From positions 2,480,001 to 2,544,000 of the forward strand of contig NZ_CP102509.1 of NCBI RefSeq assembly GCF_024611995.1: 64,000 nucleotides of DNA, in the 5' to 3' direction. Positions within the stretch are counted from its first letter, which is position 1, and each line of letters starts with the position of its first letter. Position numbers and translations under genes: made by a program. The notes below the pieces were generated by a model. That model was not told the origin of the DNA, ran no database searches, and saw nothing but the letters and a program-made list of their open reading frames with translations. Origin of the DNA: Streptomyces sp. NBC_00162 (GTDB taxonomy: Bacteria > Actinomycetota > Actinomycetes > Streptomycetales > Streptomycetaceae). Positions 9,852 to 18,909 of the stretch are shown here, piece by piece.

Positions 9852-11135
9852 GTGACCGACGCCCAAGAGACCGCAGCAGACCTGCGCACCACCACCGGGG
9901 GCGGCCCCCCGGACGACGTCGTCAGTTCGTCCGATGGGCCGCCGATTCCGTTGCTGGAACCCCGTGAGGGGATCCCCCCGGTGGTCGCCGACGCCGACGC
10001 CCTGGCCCGAGTGGTCGCGGCCTTCGCCGCGGGCACCGGCCCCGTGGCCGTCGACGCCGAGCGCGCCTCCGGATACCGCTACGGCCAGCGCGCCTACCTG
10101 GTGCAGCTGCGCCGCGAGGGGGCGGGCTCCGCGCTCATCGACCCGGTGGGCTGCCCCGACCTCTCCACACTCGGCGAGGCACTGTCCGGCACCGAGTGGA
10201 TCCTGCACGCCGCCACCCAGGACCTGCCGTGCCTGCGCGAAATAGGCATGGTGCCCACCTCCCTGTTCGACACCGAGCTGGCCGGCCGCCTGGCCGGCTT
10301 CCCGCGGGTCGGACTGGGCGCGATGGTCGAGAGCGTGCTCGGCTACGCGCTGGAGAAGGGCCACTCCGCCGTCGACTGGTCGACCCGCCCGCTTCCCGAG
10401 CCGTGGCTGCGCTACGCCGCCCTGGACGTGGAGCTGCTGGTCGATCTGCGGGACGCGCTGGAGGAGGAGCTGGACCGGCAGGGCAAGCTGGAATGGGCCC
10501 ACCAGGAGTTCGACGCCATCGCCGCCGCACCGCCCGCGCCGCCGCGCAAGGACCCGTGGCGCCGTACGTCCGGCATGCACAAGGTGCGCCGCCGTCGCCA
10601 GATGGCGGTCGTACGGGAGCTGTGGGAGTCGCGGGACCGGATCGCCCAGCGGCGTGACGTGTCACCCGGCAAGGTGCTGGGTGACGCCGCGATCGTCGAG
10701 GCCGCCCTGGCCCTGCCGACGAACGTGCAGACCCTGTCCGCCCTGCCCGGCTACGGGCAGCGCATGGGCCGGCGCCAGCTGGAGCAGTGGATGGCCGCCG
10801 TGGACCGGGCCAAGGCCCTGCCCGAGAGCGAGCTGCCGCAGCCCGGAGCGACCCCGGCCGGTCCCCCGCCGCCGCGTTCCTGGGCGGACAAGGACCCGGC
10901 CGCCGCGGCCCGGCTGTCGGCGGCCCGCGCCGCCGTATCGGCGCTGGCGGAGGGGCTGAACCTGCCCCAGGAGAACCTGATCACCCCGGACACGGTCCGC
11001 CGGGTGTGCTGGGAGCCGCCGCAGCGGCTCGAGGCGGAGACGGTGGCGCAGGCCCTGGCGGGTTACGGCGCCCGCCCGTGGCAGGTCGAGCAGGTGACCC
11101 CGGCGCTGGTCGCGGCCTTGGCGGCCACGGCCTGA
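9852..11135 (+). CDS. rnd: Ribonuclease D-like 3'-5' exonuclease with HRDC domain
   Basis: 427-residue DEDDy-type exonuclease, expected to trim 3' ends of stable RNAs. Exo I is seen as PVAVDAERAS (DxE), exo II as LHAATQDLPCLREIG, and exo III as the Tyr/Asp in RYAALDVELLVDLRD. An HRDC nucleic-acid-binding domain follows at about 230-310 (VRELWESRDRIAQRRDVSPG). The C-terminal 100 residues form the family's extra domain. GTG 9852 is the chosen start; the first 40 residues are low-complexity and vary between species. No partner genes are evident. Confidence 0.9.
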   Translation: MTDAQETAADLRTTTGGGPPDDVVSSSDGPPIPLLEPREGIPPVVADADALARVVAAFAAGTGPVAVDAERASGYRYGQRAYLVQLRREGAGSALIDPVGCPDLSTLGEALSGTEWILHAATQDLPCLREIGMVPTSLFDTELAGRLAGFPRVGLGAMVESVLGYALEKGHSAVDWSTRPLPEPWLRYAALDVELLVDLRDALEEELDRQGKLEWAHQEFDAIAAAPPAPPRKDPWRRTSGMHKVRRRRQMAVVRELWESRDRIAQRRDVSPGKVLGDAAIVEAALALPTNVQTLSALPGYGQRMGRRQLEQWMAAVDRAKALPESELPQPGATPAGPPPPRSWADKDPAAAARLSAARAAVSALAEGLNLPQENLITPDTVRRVCWEPPQRLEAETVAQALAGYGARPWQVEQVTPALVAALAATA

Positions 11136-11159
11136 GCAGACCTGCCACGGACGCGTACG

Positions 11160-11197
11160 ACGGGGTCCTCAGTCCTCCACGGGAGTGAGGACCCCGT
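11160..11197. terminator. Convergent terminator overlapping a stop codon
   Basis: Perfect 12-bp arms ACGGGGTCCTCA (11160-11171) and TGAGGACCCCGT (11186-11197) with a 14-nt loop. The stem includes the last codons and stop of the hydrolase read from the right and lies 25 nt after the RNase D stop. It can therefore serve both converging transcripts. Confidence 0.7.
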
Positions 11198-12371
11198 CCT
11201 CGTCCCGGTAGTAGCTGCCGCTGGTCGCGCCCTCGACCTTGCCGTGCTTGAGCCAGTGCTCGGACATGGTGTGCACCGTCTTGTGCACCCGCTCCCAGGG
11301 AATCTGGTGACCCGCGCAGGCGATGCAGAACATCAGCTTCTTGGAGCCGGGGATGGCCTTGTAGAGCTCGGGCACCGAGAAGTACAGCAGGCCCAGGTGG
11401 GGCGCGGTGTTGACGATCGAGTCGTGCTCCCCGTACACGATGCACACGGGCACCTTGTTGCCGAGCGTGTCGTGCATGGGGACGGTGGTGCGGTTCCAGC
11501 CCCACCAGTACGAGTTGCGGATGCGGTTGAGCCCCTCCGGGCTCCCGGGCACGGGCCCTCCCCACTTGGCGCCGACGGGGTCGGCCTGCATCATCGCCTT
11601 CCAGACCACGTCGACCATGTCGGCCTCGCGCTGGTCCGGGCACTTCAGGTCGTTCCGCCAGCTGCTGTCGAGCCCGAACTTGGTGCCGAGGCTCATCGGG
11701 AAGCCGAAGGCCCCTGCCGGTGCGGAGACCGGCAGTGCCACGGGGGCACCGAAGTCGGTCAGGGGCTGGCTCTGCCTGCCCTCCGGCGGGAAGATCGGTG
11801 CCAGCAGGAACAGGCTGCGCACCTTGTCGGGGTGCTGGATGGCGTAGGGCCCGAGCTGCTGGGCAGCAGCGGACCAGCCGATGAGGTCGACCTTCTTGAC
11901 CCCGGTCAGCTTCTTGATGAACTCGACGACCGTGTCGACCTCGTCCCAGTCGCTCTGGGAGTTGTTGAGCTGCGCCTTGTACTCCGGCGGGGTCAGGTCG
12001 ACCTGCGCGTCCGGATTCGGGACGAGGAGCTTGCGCTGGGCCTCGGTGGGCTGGACGTTCTTCTTTTTGTCCATTTTCGGGCGGGTGGACAGGCCGGATC
12101 CCTGGAGCTCCATGACGAAGACGTCGAAGCCCGTCTTGGCCAGCTCTTCGGCCCAGCTGTACTTCTTGTGCTGCAGGTCGAAGCCGGCCAGGGCCGGGAC
12201 GCTCCTGCCGTGCAGCATGAGGACGGGTCTGCGCGGGCCGCCGTTGGTGCCGTTGCGTTCCCGGACGAAGAGTTTGGCCATCTCGTCGTAGTTCGCCGGG
12301 ATGGTCGACTTGTGGTCCACGTAGTGGTCGGTGAGGACAGGGGCTGCCGCGGTGAGGACGGTCGATGCCAT
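11169..12371 (-). CDS. Alpha/beta-fold hydrolase
   Basis: 400-residue hydrolase without a signal peptide. The Ser nucleophile lies in VDLIGWSAAAQQLG (GxSxA rather than GxSxG), an acidic residue in VYGEHDSI, and a His in CAGHQIPW. This gives a complete catalytic triad in the expected order. The HGRSVPAL segment after PVLMLHG forms the oxyanion side. The ATG at 12371 is preceded by a GGAG; a longer form from 12455 would add a basic low-complexity leader and is not preferred. The substrate is unknown. It is divergent from fadA, sharing a 334-bp intergenic region. Confidence 0.82.
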   Translation of the reverse strand: MASTVLTAAAPVLTDHYVDHKSTIPANYDEMAKLFVRERNGTNGGPRRPVLMLHGRSVPALAGFDLQHKKYSWAEELAKTGFDVFVMELQGSGLSTRPKMDKKKNVQPTEAQRKLLVPNPDAQVDLTPPEYKAQLNNSQSDWDEVDTVVEFIKKLTGVKKVDLIGWSAAAQQLGPYAIQHPDKVRSLFLLAPIFPPEGRQSQPLTDFGAPVALPVSAPAGAFGFPMSLGTKFGLDSSWRNDLKCPDQREADMVDVVWKAMMQADPVGAKWGGPVPGSPEGLNRIRNSYWWGWNRTTVPMHDTLGNKVPVCIVYGEHDSIVNTAPHLGLLYFSVPELYKAIPGSKKLMFCIACAGHQIPWERVHKTVHTMSEHWLKHGKVEGATSGSYYRDEDGVLTPVED

Positions 12372-12705
12372 CGGTTGCGCTCCGTTCGCTCGGTGTGCCC
12401 GGGGCGGTCGCCCGGGGCGTGCCCAGGGTTCGCACGGATGTGTGCCCGACGCCATCGACGTGGCCGTGGCGGCCGGGCGGCCGACCCGTTCGGGTAGCCC
12501 CGGGCGCTCCGATCGGCCGGGCGCACGGCGGGGGCGCGAGGGGGCTCACGCGGCGTCGGGCGGTGTGACCTTCGCCGCTCCTCGGGGAGGGGGTGTGCAC
12601 ATTGGTTACCCGCAAGTAGCATGGGCCAGGTGAGCGGGCGCTCAGCAACACATGCCGAGCCGCCCCCGCGCAGCAGTGCACACCCGCACCTGGAGGAGAG
12701 CCAAC
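12372..12705. promoter_or_regulatory. Divergent promoter region of the hydrolase and fadAB, with one operator-like repeat
   Basis: This 334-bp stretch holds no convincing gene. Near the fadA side, GTTACCCGCAAGTAGC (12605-12620) is an imperfect inverted repeat (GTTAC/GTAGC around CCGCAA) of a type often seen ahead of actinobacterial fatty-acid genes. It lies about 85 bp upstream of the fadA start. The remainder is GC-rich with no other structure I can support. Confidence 0.4.
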
Positions 12706-13932
12706 GTGCCTCGTACCGTCAGGGACGTCGTCTTCGTCGACGGCGTCCGCACCCCGTTCGGCAAGGCGGGCCCGAAGGGCATCTACAACGGGACCCGCGC
12801 CGACGACCTCGTCGTGAAGGCGATCCGGGAGCTGCTGCGCCGCAACCCGGACCTGGACCCCGCGAAGATCGACGAGGTCGCCATCGCCGCGACCACGCAG
12901 ATCGGCGACCAGGGCCTCACGCTGGGCCGTACGGCCGGCATCCTCGCGGGCCTCCCCCAGTCCGTCCCGGGCTACTCCATCGACCGCATGTGCGCCGGCG
13001 CGCTGACCGCCGTGACCGCCGTCGCGGGCGGTGTGGCCTTCGGTGCGTACGACGTCGCCCTCGCCGGCGGTGTCGAGCACATGGGCCGCCACCCCATGGG
13101 CGAGGGCGTCGACCCGAACCCGCGGTTCGTCTCCGAGAAGCTGGTCGACGAGTCCGCCCTGTTCATGGGCATGACCGCCGAGAACCTGCACGACCGGTAC
13201 CCGACGATCACCAAGCTCCGCGCCGACGAGTACGCCGTGCGCTCGCAGGAGAAGGCCGCCAAGGCGTACGCCGACGGCAAGATCCAGCAGGACCTGGTGC
13301 CGATCTCGGTGCGCAACACCAACGAAGCGGCCGGTGAGACGGGCTGGGGCCTGGTCACCACCGACGAGCCGATGCGCCCGGGCACCACGCTGGAGAACCT
13401 GGCCGGCCTGAAGACCCCGTTCCGTGTGCACGGCAACGTGACCGCGGGCAACGCCGCCGGTCTCAACGACGGTGCCACCGCCGCGATCATCGCGTCCGAG
13501 GACTTCGCCCGGGAGAACAACCTCCCGGTCAAGATGCGCCTCGTCTCGTACTCCTTCGCCGGTGTCGAGCCGGAGGTCATGGGCTACGGCCCGATCCCGG
13601 CCACCGAGAAGGCCCTCGCCCAGGCCGGTCTGACGATCGAGGACATAGGCCTGTTCGAGGTCAACGAGGCCTTCGCGGTCCAGGTCCTCGCGTTCCTGGA
13701 GCACTACGGCATCGCCGACGACGACGCCCGCGTGAACCAGTACGGCGGCGCCATCGCGTTCGGCCACCCGCTGGCCTCCTCCGGCGTCCGTCTGATGACG
13801 CAGCTGGCCCGCCAGTTCGAGGAGCAGCCGCACGTCCGCTACGGCCTGACCACCATGTGCGTCGGCTTCGGCATGGGCGCCACGGTCATCTGGGAGAACC
13901 CGAACTTCAACGCCGAGGGAGACTCCAAGTGA
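12706..13932 (+). CDS. fadA: Acetyl-CoA acyltransferase (3-ketoacyl-CoA thiolase), beta-oxidation
   Basis: 408-residue thiolase that cleaves 3-ketoacyl-CoA with CoA to release acetyl-CoA. The acyl-accepting Cys is in YSIDRMCAGALTAV, the catalytic His in FGHPLASSG, and the second Cys in TMCVGFGMGATVIWE. GTG 12706 is fixed by GGAGGAGAG a few bases upstream; an in-frame ATG at 12652 lacks such a site. The stop overlaps the fadB start (GTGA, 13929-13932), so the two subunits of the trifunctional complex are translationally coupled. Confidence 0.94.
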   Translation: MPRTVRDVVFVDGVRTPFGKAGPKGIYNGTRADDLVVKAIRELLRRNPDLDPAKIDEVAIAATTQIGDQGLTLGRTAGILAGLPQSVPGYSIDRMCAGALTAVTAVAGGVAFGAYDVALAGGVEHMGRHPMGEGVDPNPRFVSEKLVDESALFMGMTAENLHDRYPTITKLRADEYAVRSQEKAAKAYADGKIQQDLVPISVRNTNEAAGETGWGLVTTDEPMRPGTTLENLAGLKTPFRVHGNVTAGNAAGLNDGATAAIIASEDFARENNLPVKMRLVSYSFAGVEPEVMGYGPIPATEKALAQAGLTIEDIGLFEVNEAFAVQVLAFLEHYGIADDDARVNQYGGAIAFGHPLASSGVRLMTQLARQFEEQPHVRYGLTTMCVGFGMGATVIWENPNFNAEGDSK

Positions 13933-16067
13933 GCACCACCGCTGAGCTCCTGAAGGGTGCGGCCGAGCTGTTCCCGGACGAGGTCGTCACGTCCGCGCAC
14001 GTCCGCCACCTGGACCTGCCGTTCGGCGCCGGGCGCTTCGCGCTCATCACGCTGGACAACGGCTTCGACCACACCAAGCCGACCACCTTCGGCCCGCAGT
14101 CCCTCGCCAACCTGAACGCGGCGATCGACCAGGTCGAGCAGGAGGCCCTCGCGGGCTCCATCGTCGGCGCGGGCATCACCGGCAAGCCGTTCATCTTCGC
14201 GGTCGGCGCCGACCTCAAGGGTGTCGAGCTGCTGAAGAAGCACGACGAGGCGCTCGCCATCGGCAAGGGCGGCCACGACGTCTTCAAGCGCATCGCGGCG
14301 CTGGCCGTCCCGTCCTTCGCCTACTACAACGGCGCGGCGATGGGCGGCGGTGTCGAGGTCGGTCTGCACTGCACCTACCGCACCGTCTCGAAGGCGATTC
14401 CGGCCTTCTCGCTGCCCGAGGTCTTCCTCGGTCTGGTCCCGGGCTGGGGCGGCTGCGCCCTGCTCCCGAACCTGATCGGCGCGGAGCGCGCGGTCTCGGT
14501 CATCATCGAGAACTCGCTGAACCAGAACCGCCAGCTCAAGGGCAAGCAGGTCTTCGAGCTCGGCATCGCCGACGCGATCTTCGAGGGCGCCGACTTCCTG
14601 GAGCAGTCGCTCCTGTGGACCGCGAACGTCCTGAACGGCACCACCGAGGTCGTACGCGACGAGATCGACCGCGGCGAGGCCTGGGACGCGGCCGTCGCCA
14701 AGGGCCGCTTCATCGCGGACTCCAAGGTGCACGGCGCCGCTCCGGCCGCCTACCGCGCGCTGGACATCATCGCCGCGGCCAAGGACGGCGACCTGCAGGC
14801 CGGCTTCGACGCCGAGGACACGGCCCTGGCCGACCTCATCATGGGCGGCGAGCTGCGCTCCGGCATCTACGCCTTCAACCTGGTCCAGAAGCGCGCCAAG
14901 CGCCCGGCCGGTGCCCCGGACAAGTCCCTGGCCCGTCCGGTCACCAAGGTCGGCGTCGTGGGCGCGGGCCTGATGGCCTCGCAGCTGGCGCTGCTGTTCC
15001 TGCGCCGCCTCGAGGTGCCGGTGGTCCTCACCGACATCGACCAGGAGCGCGTGGACAAGGGCGTGGGCTACGTCCACGCCGAGATCCAGAAGCTGCTCGG
15101 CAAGGGCCGCATCAACCAGGACAAGGCCAACCGCCTGACCGCCCTGGTGACCGGTGTCCTGGACAAGGCCGAGGGCTTCGCGGACGCGGACTTCATCATC
15201 GAGGCCGTGTTCGAGGAGATGTCCGTCAAGCAGAAGGTGTTCGCGGAGGTCGAGGCGGTCGCCCCGGCGCACGCGATCCTCGCCACCAACACCTCCTCGC
15301 TGTCGGTCTCGGAGATGGCCTCCAAGCTCCAGCACCCGGAGCGCGTGGTCGGCTTCCACTTCTTCAACCCGGTCGCGATCCTCCCCCTGCTGGAGATCGT
15401 CCGCGGTGAGCAGACCGACGACGCCTCGCTGGCCACGGCCTTCGGCGTCGCCAAGAAGCTGAAGAAGACCGCGGTCCTCACCAAGGACGCCCCGGCGTTC
15501 GTCGTGAACCGCATCCTGACCCGCTTCATGGGCGAGATCCAGAACGTCATCGACGAGGGCACCCCGGTGGTCACCGCCGAGAAGGCCATCGAGCCGCTCG
15601 GCCTGCCGATGTCCCCGCTGGTGCTGCTGGAGCTCGTGGGCCCCGCGATCGGTCTGCACGTCTCCGAGACCCTGAACCGCGCCTTCCCGGAGCGCTTCAC
15701 CGTCTCCCCGAACCTGGCTGCGGTCGTCAAGGCCGGCAAGCGCGGCTTCTACACGTACTCCGCCGAGAACGGGTTCAAGCCGGAGCTGGACCCCGAGGTC
15801 GCCGCCCTTCTCGTCCAGGGCGATGTCGTCCTGACGGAGGAGCAGGTCCGCGACCGCGTCCTGGACGCGGTGGCGCAGGAGATCGGCCTGATGCTGGAGG
15901 AGGGTGTCGTGGCCGAGGCCCAGGACATCGACCTCTGCCTCATCACGGGCGCCGGCTGGCCCTTCCACCTGGGCGGCGTCACGCCGTACCTGGACCGTGA
16001 AGGCGTCTCGGAGCGCGTGAACGGCAAGAAGTTCCTCGCCCCCGGCCTGGCGAGCGTCCCGGCCTAG
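13929..16067 (+). CDS. fadB: Fatty oxidation complex alpha subunit: enoyl-CoA hydratase / 3-hydroxyacyl-CoA dehydrogenase
   Basis: 712-residue bifunctional enzyme. The N-terminal crotonase domain (about 1-310, with YNGAAMGGGVEVGLHC) hydrates 2-enoyl-CoA. The middle NAD-binding domain starts at KVGVVGAGLMASQLA (about 339), and the dehydrogenase signature GFHFFNPVAILPLLEIVRG lies near 475. A duplicated C-terminal dehydrogenase domain completes the usual length. GTG 13929 overlaps the fadA stop. With FadA it forms the beta-oxidation complex. A strong hairpin follows 30 nt after the stop. Confidence 0.94.
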   Translation: MSTTAELLKGAAELFPDEVVTSAHVRHLDLPFGAGRFALITLDNGFDHTKPTTFGPQSLANLNAAIDQVEQEALAGSIVGAGITGKPFIFAVGADLKGVELLKKHDEALAIGKGGHDVFKRIAALAVPSFAYYNGAAMGGGVEVGLHCTYRTVSKAIPAFSLPEVFLGLVPGWGGCALLPNLIGAERAVSVIIENSLNQNRQLKGKQVFELGIADAIFEGADFLEQSLLWTANVLNGTTEVVRDEIDRGEAWDAAVAKGRFIADSKVHGAAPAAYRALDIIAAAKDGDLQAGFDAEDTALADLIMGGELRSGIYAFNLVQKRAKRPAGAPDKSLARPVTKVGVVGAGLMASQLALLFLRRLEVPVVLTDIDQERVDKGVGYVHAEIQKLLGKGRINQDKANRLTALVTGVLDKAEGFADADFIIEAVFEEMSVKQKVFAEVEAVAPAHAILATNTSSLSVSEMASKLQHPERVVGFHFFNPVAILPLLEIVRGEQTDDASLATAFGVAKKLKKTAVLTKDAPAFVVNRILTRFMGEIQNVIDEGTPVVTAEKAIEPLGLPMSPLVLLELVGPAIGLHVSETLNRAFPERFTVSPNLAAVVKAGKRGFYTYSAENGFKPELDPEVAALLVQGDVVLTEEQVRDRVLDAVAQEIGLMLEEGVVAEAQDIDLCLITGAGWPFHLGGVTPYLDREGVSERVNGKKFLAPGLASVPA

Positions 16068-16098
16068 TCCGGGTCGCGGACCGGTATTTCACGCCTTG

Positions 16099-16122
16099 GC
16101 CCGCCCCCTTCGGGGGGCGGGC
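16099..16122 (+). terminator. Terminator of fadAB with UUCG tetraloop
   Basis: Perfect 10-bp stem GCCCGCCCCC (16099-16108) and GGGGGCGGGC (16113-16122) closed by TTCG, a very stable tetraloop. It lies 32 nt after the fadB stop and 36 nt before the next start. Confidence 0.85.
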
Positions 16123-16158
16123 TTCGGCCATTCGAATATCTGTCTAAGATTCACCCCC

Positions 16159-17199
16159 ATGACGGAAACGCACGCGCGGCCCAGGCGCCGCCGACGCCGC
16201 ATTCTGCGGATCACCCTGCTGCTGGTCGCCGTGCTGATCCTGGGAGCGGCCGGGGCCGGCTGGTGGACGTACAGCCACCTCGACGGCAACATCTCCAGCG
16301 TCGACCTGGACCAGGCGATCGGCGACAACCGGCCGCCGAAGGTGGTCGCGAACGCGCAGAACATCCTGGTGCTCGGCTCCGACTCGCGGGCCGGGGCCAA
16401 CGGCGACCTGGACCACGGCGACGTCAGCGGAGCCCGCTCGGACACCGCGATGCTGGTGCACATACCCGAGGGCCGGGCCAAGGCGACCGCGGTGAGCATC
16501 CCCCGCGACACCCTGGTCACCCGGCCGGAGTGCAAGACCAAAGACGGCAAGAGCGTGCCGTCGGCGAAGCGGGTCATGTTCAACTCCGTCTACTCGCTGG
16601 CCGGGCCGGCCTGCGTGGTCAACACCGTGGAGCAGCTCTCCGGGGTCCGCGTGGACCACTTCGTCGAGGTGGACTTCGCCGGATTCAAGGGGCTGGTCGA
16701 CGCGCTGGGCGGGGTCACCGTCACCCTGGACAAGCCGATGAGCGGTGCCAAGGGCGGCCTGAAGCTGGACGCGGGCACGCACCGGCTGGACGGCACCGAC
16801 TCGCTCAAGTTCGTCCGTACCCGCTACGGCTACGGGGACGGCAGCGACCTCGGACGCATCGGGCTCCAGCAGCAGTTCATGATGGCGATGCTGTCCGAGA
16901 TAAAGAAGCAGGACGCCTTCGGGAACCCGGCTCGCCTGTACAAGCTCGCCGACGCCGCGACCAAGTCGCTGACGACCGACTCCGACCTCGCCTCGCTCAC
17001 CGCGCTGTCCGACTTCGCGCAGAGCATGAAGGGCGTGGACCCGGAGACGATGGAGACGATCATGCTGCCGGTCGCCTACGACAAGGTGGACCCCAACCGC
17101 GTGGTCGTGGCCGAGCCGCAGGCGACGCAGCTGTGGGAGGCCCTGCGCAACGACCAGAAGATCCCGGCCTCGGCGAAGGACTCCCCCGCCAAGGGCTGA
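16159..17199 (+). CDS. LytR-CpsA-Psr (LCP) family cell-wall glycopolymer ligase
   Basis: 346-residue membrane-anchored enzyme that attaches teichoic-acid-like or other glycopolymers to peptidoglycan. A short basic N-terminus is followed by one signal-anchor helix (about residues 19-38), placing the LCP domain outside. Conserved blocks are visible: ILVLGSDSRAG, RSDTAMLVHIPEG, VSIPRDTLV with the phosphate-binding Arg/Asp, and VDHFVEVDFAGFKGLVDALGGV. ATG 16159 gives the basic MTETHARPRRRRRR start. An upstream in-frame ATG at 16096 lies in the fadB terminator and is rejected. Confidence 0.92.
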   Translation: MTETHARPRRRRRRILRITLLLVAVLILGAAGAGWWTYSHLDGNISSVDLDQAIGDNRPPKVVANAQNILVLGSDSRAGANGDLDHGDVSGARSDTAMLVHIPEGRAKATAVSIPRDTLVTRPECKTKDGKSVPSAKRVMFNSVYSLAGPACVVNTVEQLSGVRVDHFVEVDFAGFKGLVDALGGVTVTLDKPMSGAKGGLKLDAGTHRLDGTDSLKFVRTRYGYGDGSDLGRIGLQQQFMMAMLSEIKKQDAFGNPARLYKLADAATKSLTTDSDLASLTALSDFAQSMKGVDPETMETIMLPVAYDKVDPNRVVVAEPQATQLWEALRNDQKIPASAKDSPAKG

Positions 17200-17212
17200 G
17201 CCGCCTGCCGCA

Positions 17213-17279
17213 CCGCACGCACGACGCAGCGGGCCCGTACGGGAGGGATTCCCGTACGGGCCCGCTGCGTCGTGTGCGG
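17213..17279. terminator. Large bidirectional terminator between the LCP gene and the permease
   Basis: Left arm 17213-17244 and right arm 17250-17279 pair over about 30 bp with one 2-nt bulge, leaving loop GGGAT. The innermost part is GGGCCCGTACGGGA against TCCCGTACGGGCCC. It lies between convergent stops at 17199 and 17294. Confidence 0.9.
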
Positions 17280-17293
17280 CCGGCGAGCGGCGC

Positions 17294-18793
17294 TCAGAAC
17301 TTCGCCTCCTGGCCGACCTTGTGCAGGCGGCTGTTGCGGTAGCCGTAGAGGAAGTAGACGACGATGCCGATGGCCATCCAGATGCCGAAGCGCAGCCAGG
17401 TCTCGGCCGGCAGGTTGAGCATCAGCCAGAAGGAGGCCGCGATCGACACGATCGGGACGAACGGCACCCACGGGGTCCGGAAGGACCGGTGCAGGTCGGG
17501 GCGGGTCTTGCGCAGGACGATCACGCCCAGCGCGACCACCACGAAGGCGAACAGGGTGCCGATGTTCACCAGTTCCGCGAGGGTCTCCAGGCTGGTGAAA
17601 CCCGCGACGATCGCGATGATCCCGCCGAGCAGCAGGGTCGCCCGGTAGGGGGTGCGGTACTTCGGGTGCGTCACGGAGAAGACCCGCGGCAGCAGTCCGT
17701 CACGGCTCATCGCGAAGAACACGCGGGTCTGGCCGAGCAGCAGGATCATGCACACGGTGATCAGACCGACGGCCGCGCCGAGGCTGATGGCGCCCGAGAA
17801 GAACGGCTGGTTCACCGATTTGAAGGCTTCGGCGAGCGGCGCGGTCGGGGACATCTCCGAGTACTTCTGCATGCCGGTGACCACCAGGGTCACGGCGACG
17901 TAGAGCACCGTGCAGACCAGCAGCGAGCCGATGATGCCGCGCGGCATGTCCCGCTGGGGGTTCTTGGTCTCCTCGGCCGCCGTCGCCACCACGTCGAAGC
18001 CGATGAAGGCGAAGAAGATGAGCGAGGCCGCCGTGAAGATGCCCATGACGCCGAAGTTCGTGGGCTCGTAGCCGAAGAGCAACTGGACCAGGGGCGAGTG
18101 CCAGCCGCTGACGCCCTCGGCCTGTGGCTGGGCCGGCGGGATGAACGGCGAGTAGTTGTCGGCCTTGATGAAGAACAGGCCCGCGACGATGACCAGCATC
18201 ACGACCGTGACCTTGATGGCGACGACGACCGCGGTGATGCGGGCCGAGAGCTTCGTCCCGACGACCAGGATCCACGTCAGCACCAGGACCAGCAGGAACG
18301 CCAGCAGGTCGAAGTGGCCGCCGGCATCGGGGCCGGACAGGGAGGTCGGCAGGGTCCACCCGAGGTTGGTGTCCATGAGGTGGCGCACGTACCCGGACCA
18401 GCCGACCGCCACGACGGCGGTGCCGAGCGCGAACTCCAGCACCAGGTCCCAGCCGATGATCCAGGCGGGCAGCTCACCGATCGAGGCGTACGAGAAGGTG
18501 TACGCCGATCCGGCCACAGGCACGGTGGAGGCGAACTCGGCGTAGCAGAGCGCCGCGAGGGCGCAGACGATACCTGCGGCCACGAAGGCGAGGGCGGTGG
18601 CGGGTCCGGCGTTGTTCCGGGCCGCGATACCCGTGAGGACGAAGATGCCGGTGCCGATGATGACACCGACACCGAAGACCGTCAGGTCCCAGGCGGAGAG
18701 CGACTTCCGGAGCGCGTGTTCCGGCTCCTCCGTGTCGCGGATGGACTGCTCCACCGTCTTGGTGCGGAAGGGGCTGTTCATATCCCTACTCAC
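17294..18793 (-). CDS. APC-family amino acid permease (cationic amino acid transporter type)
   Basis: 499-residue integral membrane protein with 12-14 predicted helices. The first helix carries the APC signature VFGVGVIIGTGIFVLTG after a charged N-terminus containing SLSAWDL. A hydrophilic external loop lies between helices near residues 240-265. The family exchanges or imports cationic or neutral amino acids with protons. GTG 18793 is preferred over ATG 18781 because GGAGG lies seven bases before it. It is monocistronic, with dxs upstream separated by a hairpin. Confidence 0.88.
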   Translation of the reverse strand: MSRDMNSPFRTKTVEQSIRDTEEPEHALRKSLSAWDLTVFGVGVIIGTGIFVLTGIAARNNAGPATALAFVAAGIVCALAALCYAEFASTVPVAGSAYTFSYASIGELPAWIIGWDLVLEFALGTAVVAVGWSGYVRHLMDTNLGWTLPTSLSGPDAGGHFDLLAFLLVLVLTWILVVGTKLSARITAVVVAIKVTVVMLVIVAGLFFIKADNYSPFIPPAQPQAEGVSGWHSPLVQLLFGYEPTNFGVMGIFTAASLIFFAFIGFDVVATAAEETKNPQRDMPRGIIGSLLVCTVLYVAVTLVVTGMQKYSEMSPTAPLAEAFKSVNQPFFSGAISLGAAVGLITVCMILLLGQTRVFFAMSRDGLLPRVFSVTHPKYRTPYRATLLLGGIIAIVAGFTSLETLAELVNIGTLFAFVVVALGVIVLRKTRPDLHRSFRTPWVPFVPIVSIAASFWLMLNLPAETWLRFGIWMAIGIVVYFLYGYRNSRLHKVGQEAKF

Positions 18794-18825
18794 CGACGCA
18801 CCTCCGAAACAGGCGACGCACGCGA

Positions 18826-18869
18826 ACGGGCCGGGAGGCCCACTCCTCAAGAGTGATCTCCCGGCCCGT
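18826..18869 (-). terminator. Terminator downstream of dxs
   Basis: Arms ACGGGCCGGGAG (18826-18837) and CTCCCGGCCCGT (18858-18869) pair perfectly over 12 bp. The 20-nt loop itself contains a small ACTC/GAGT stem. It lies 41 nt after the dxs stop and upstream of the permease start. Confidence 0.82.
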
Positions 18870-18909
18870 GACGTGCAACCGCGCGGCGATCTAGTGGCCG
18901 ATACCCGTC

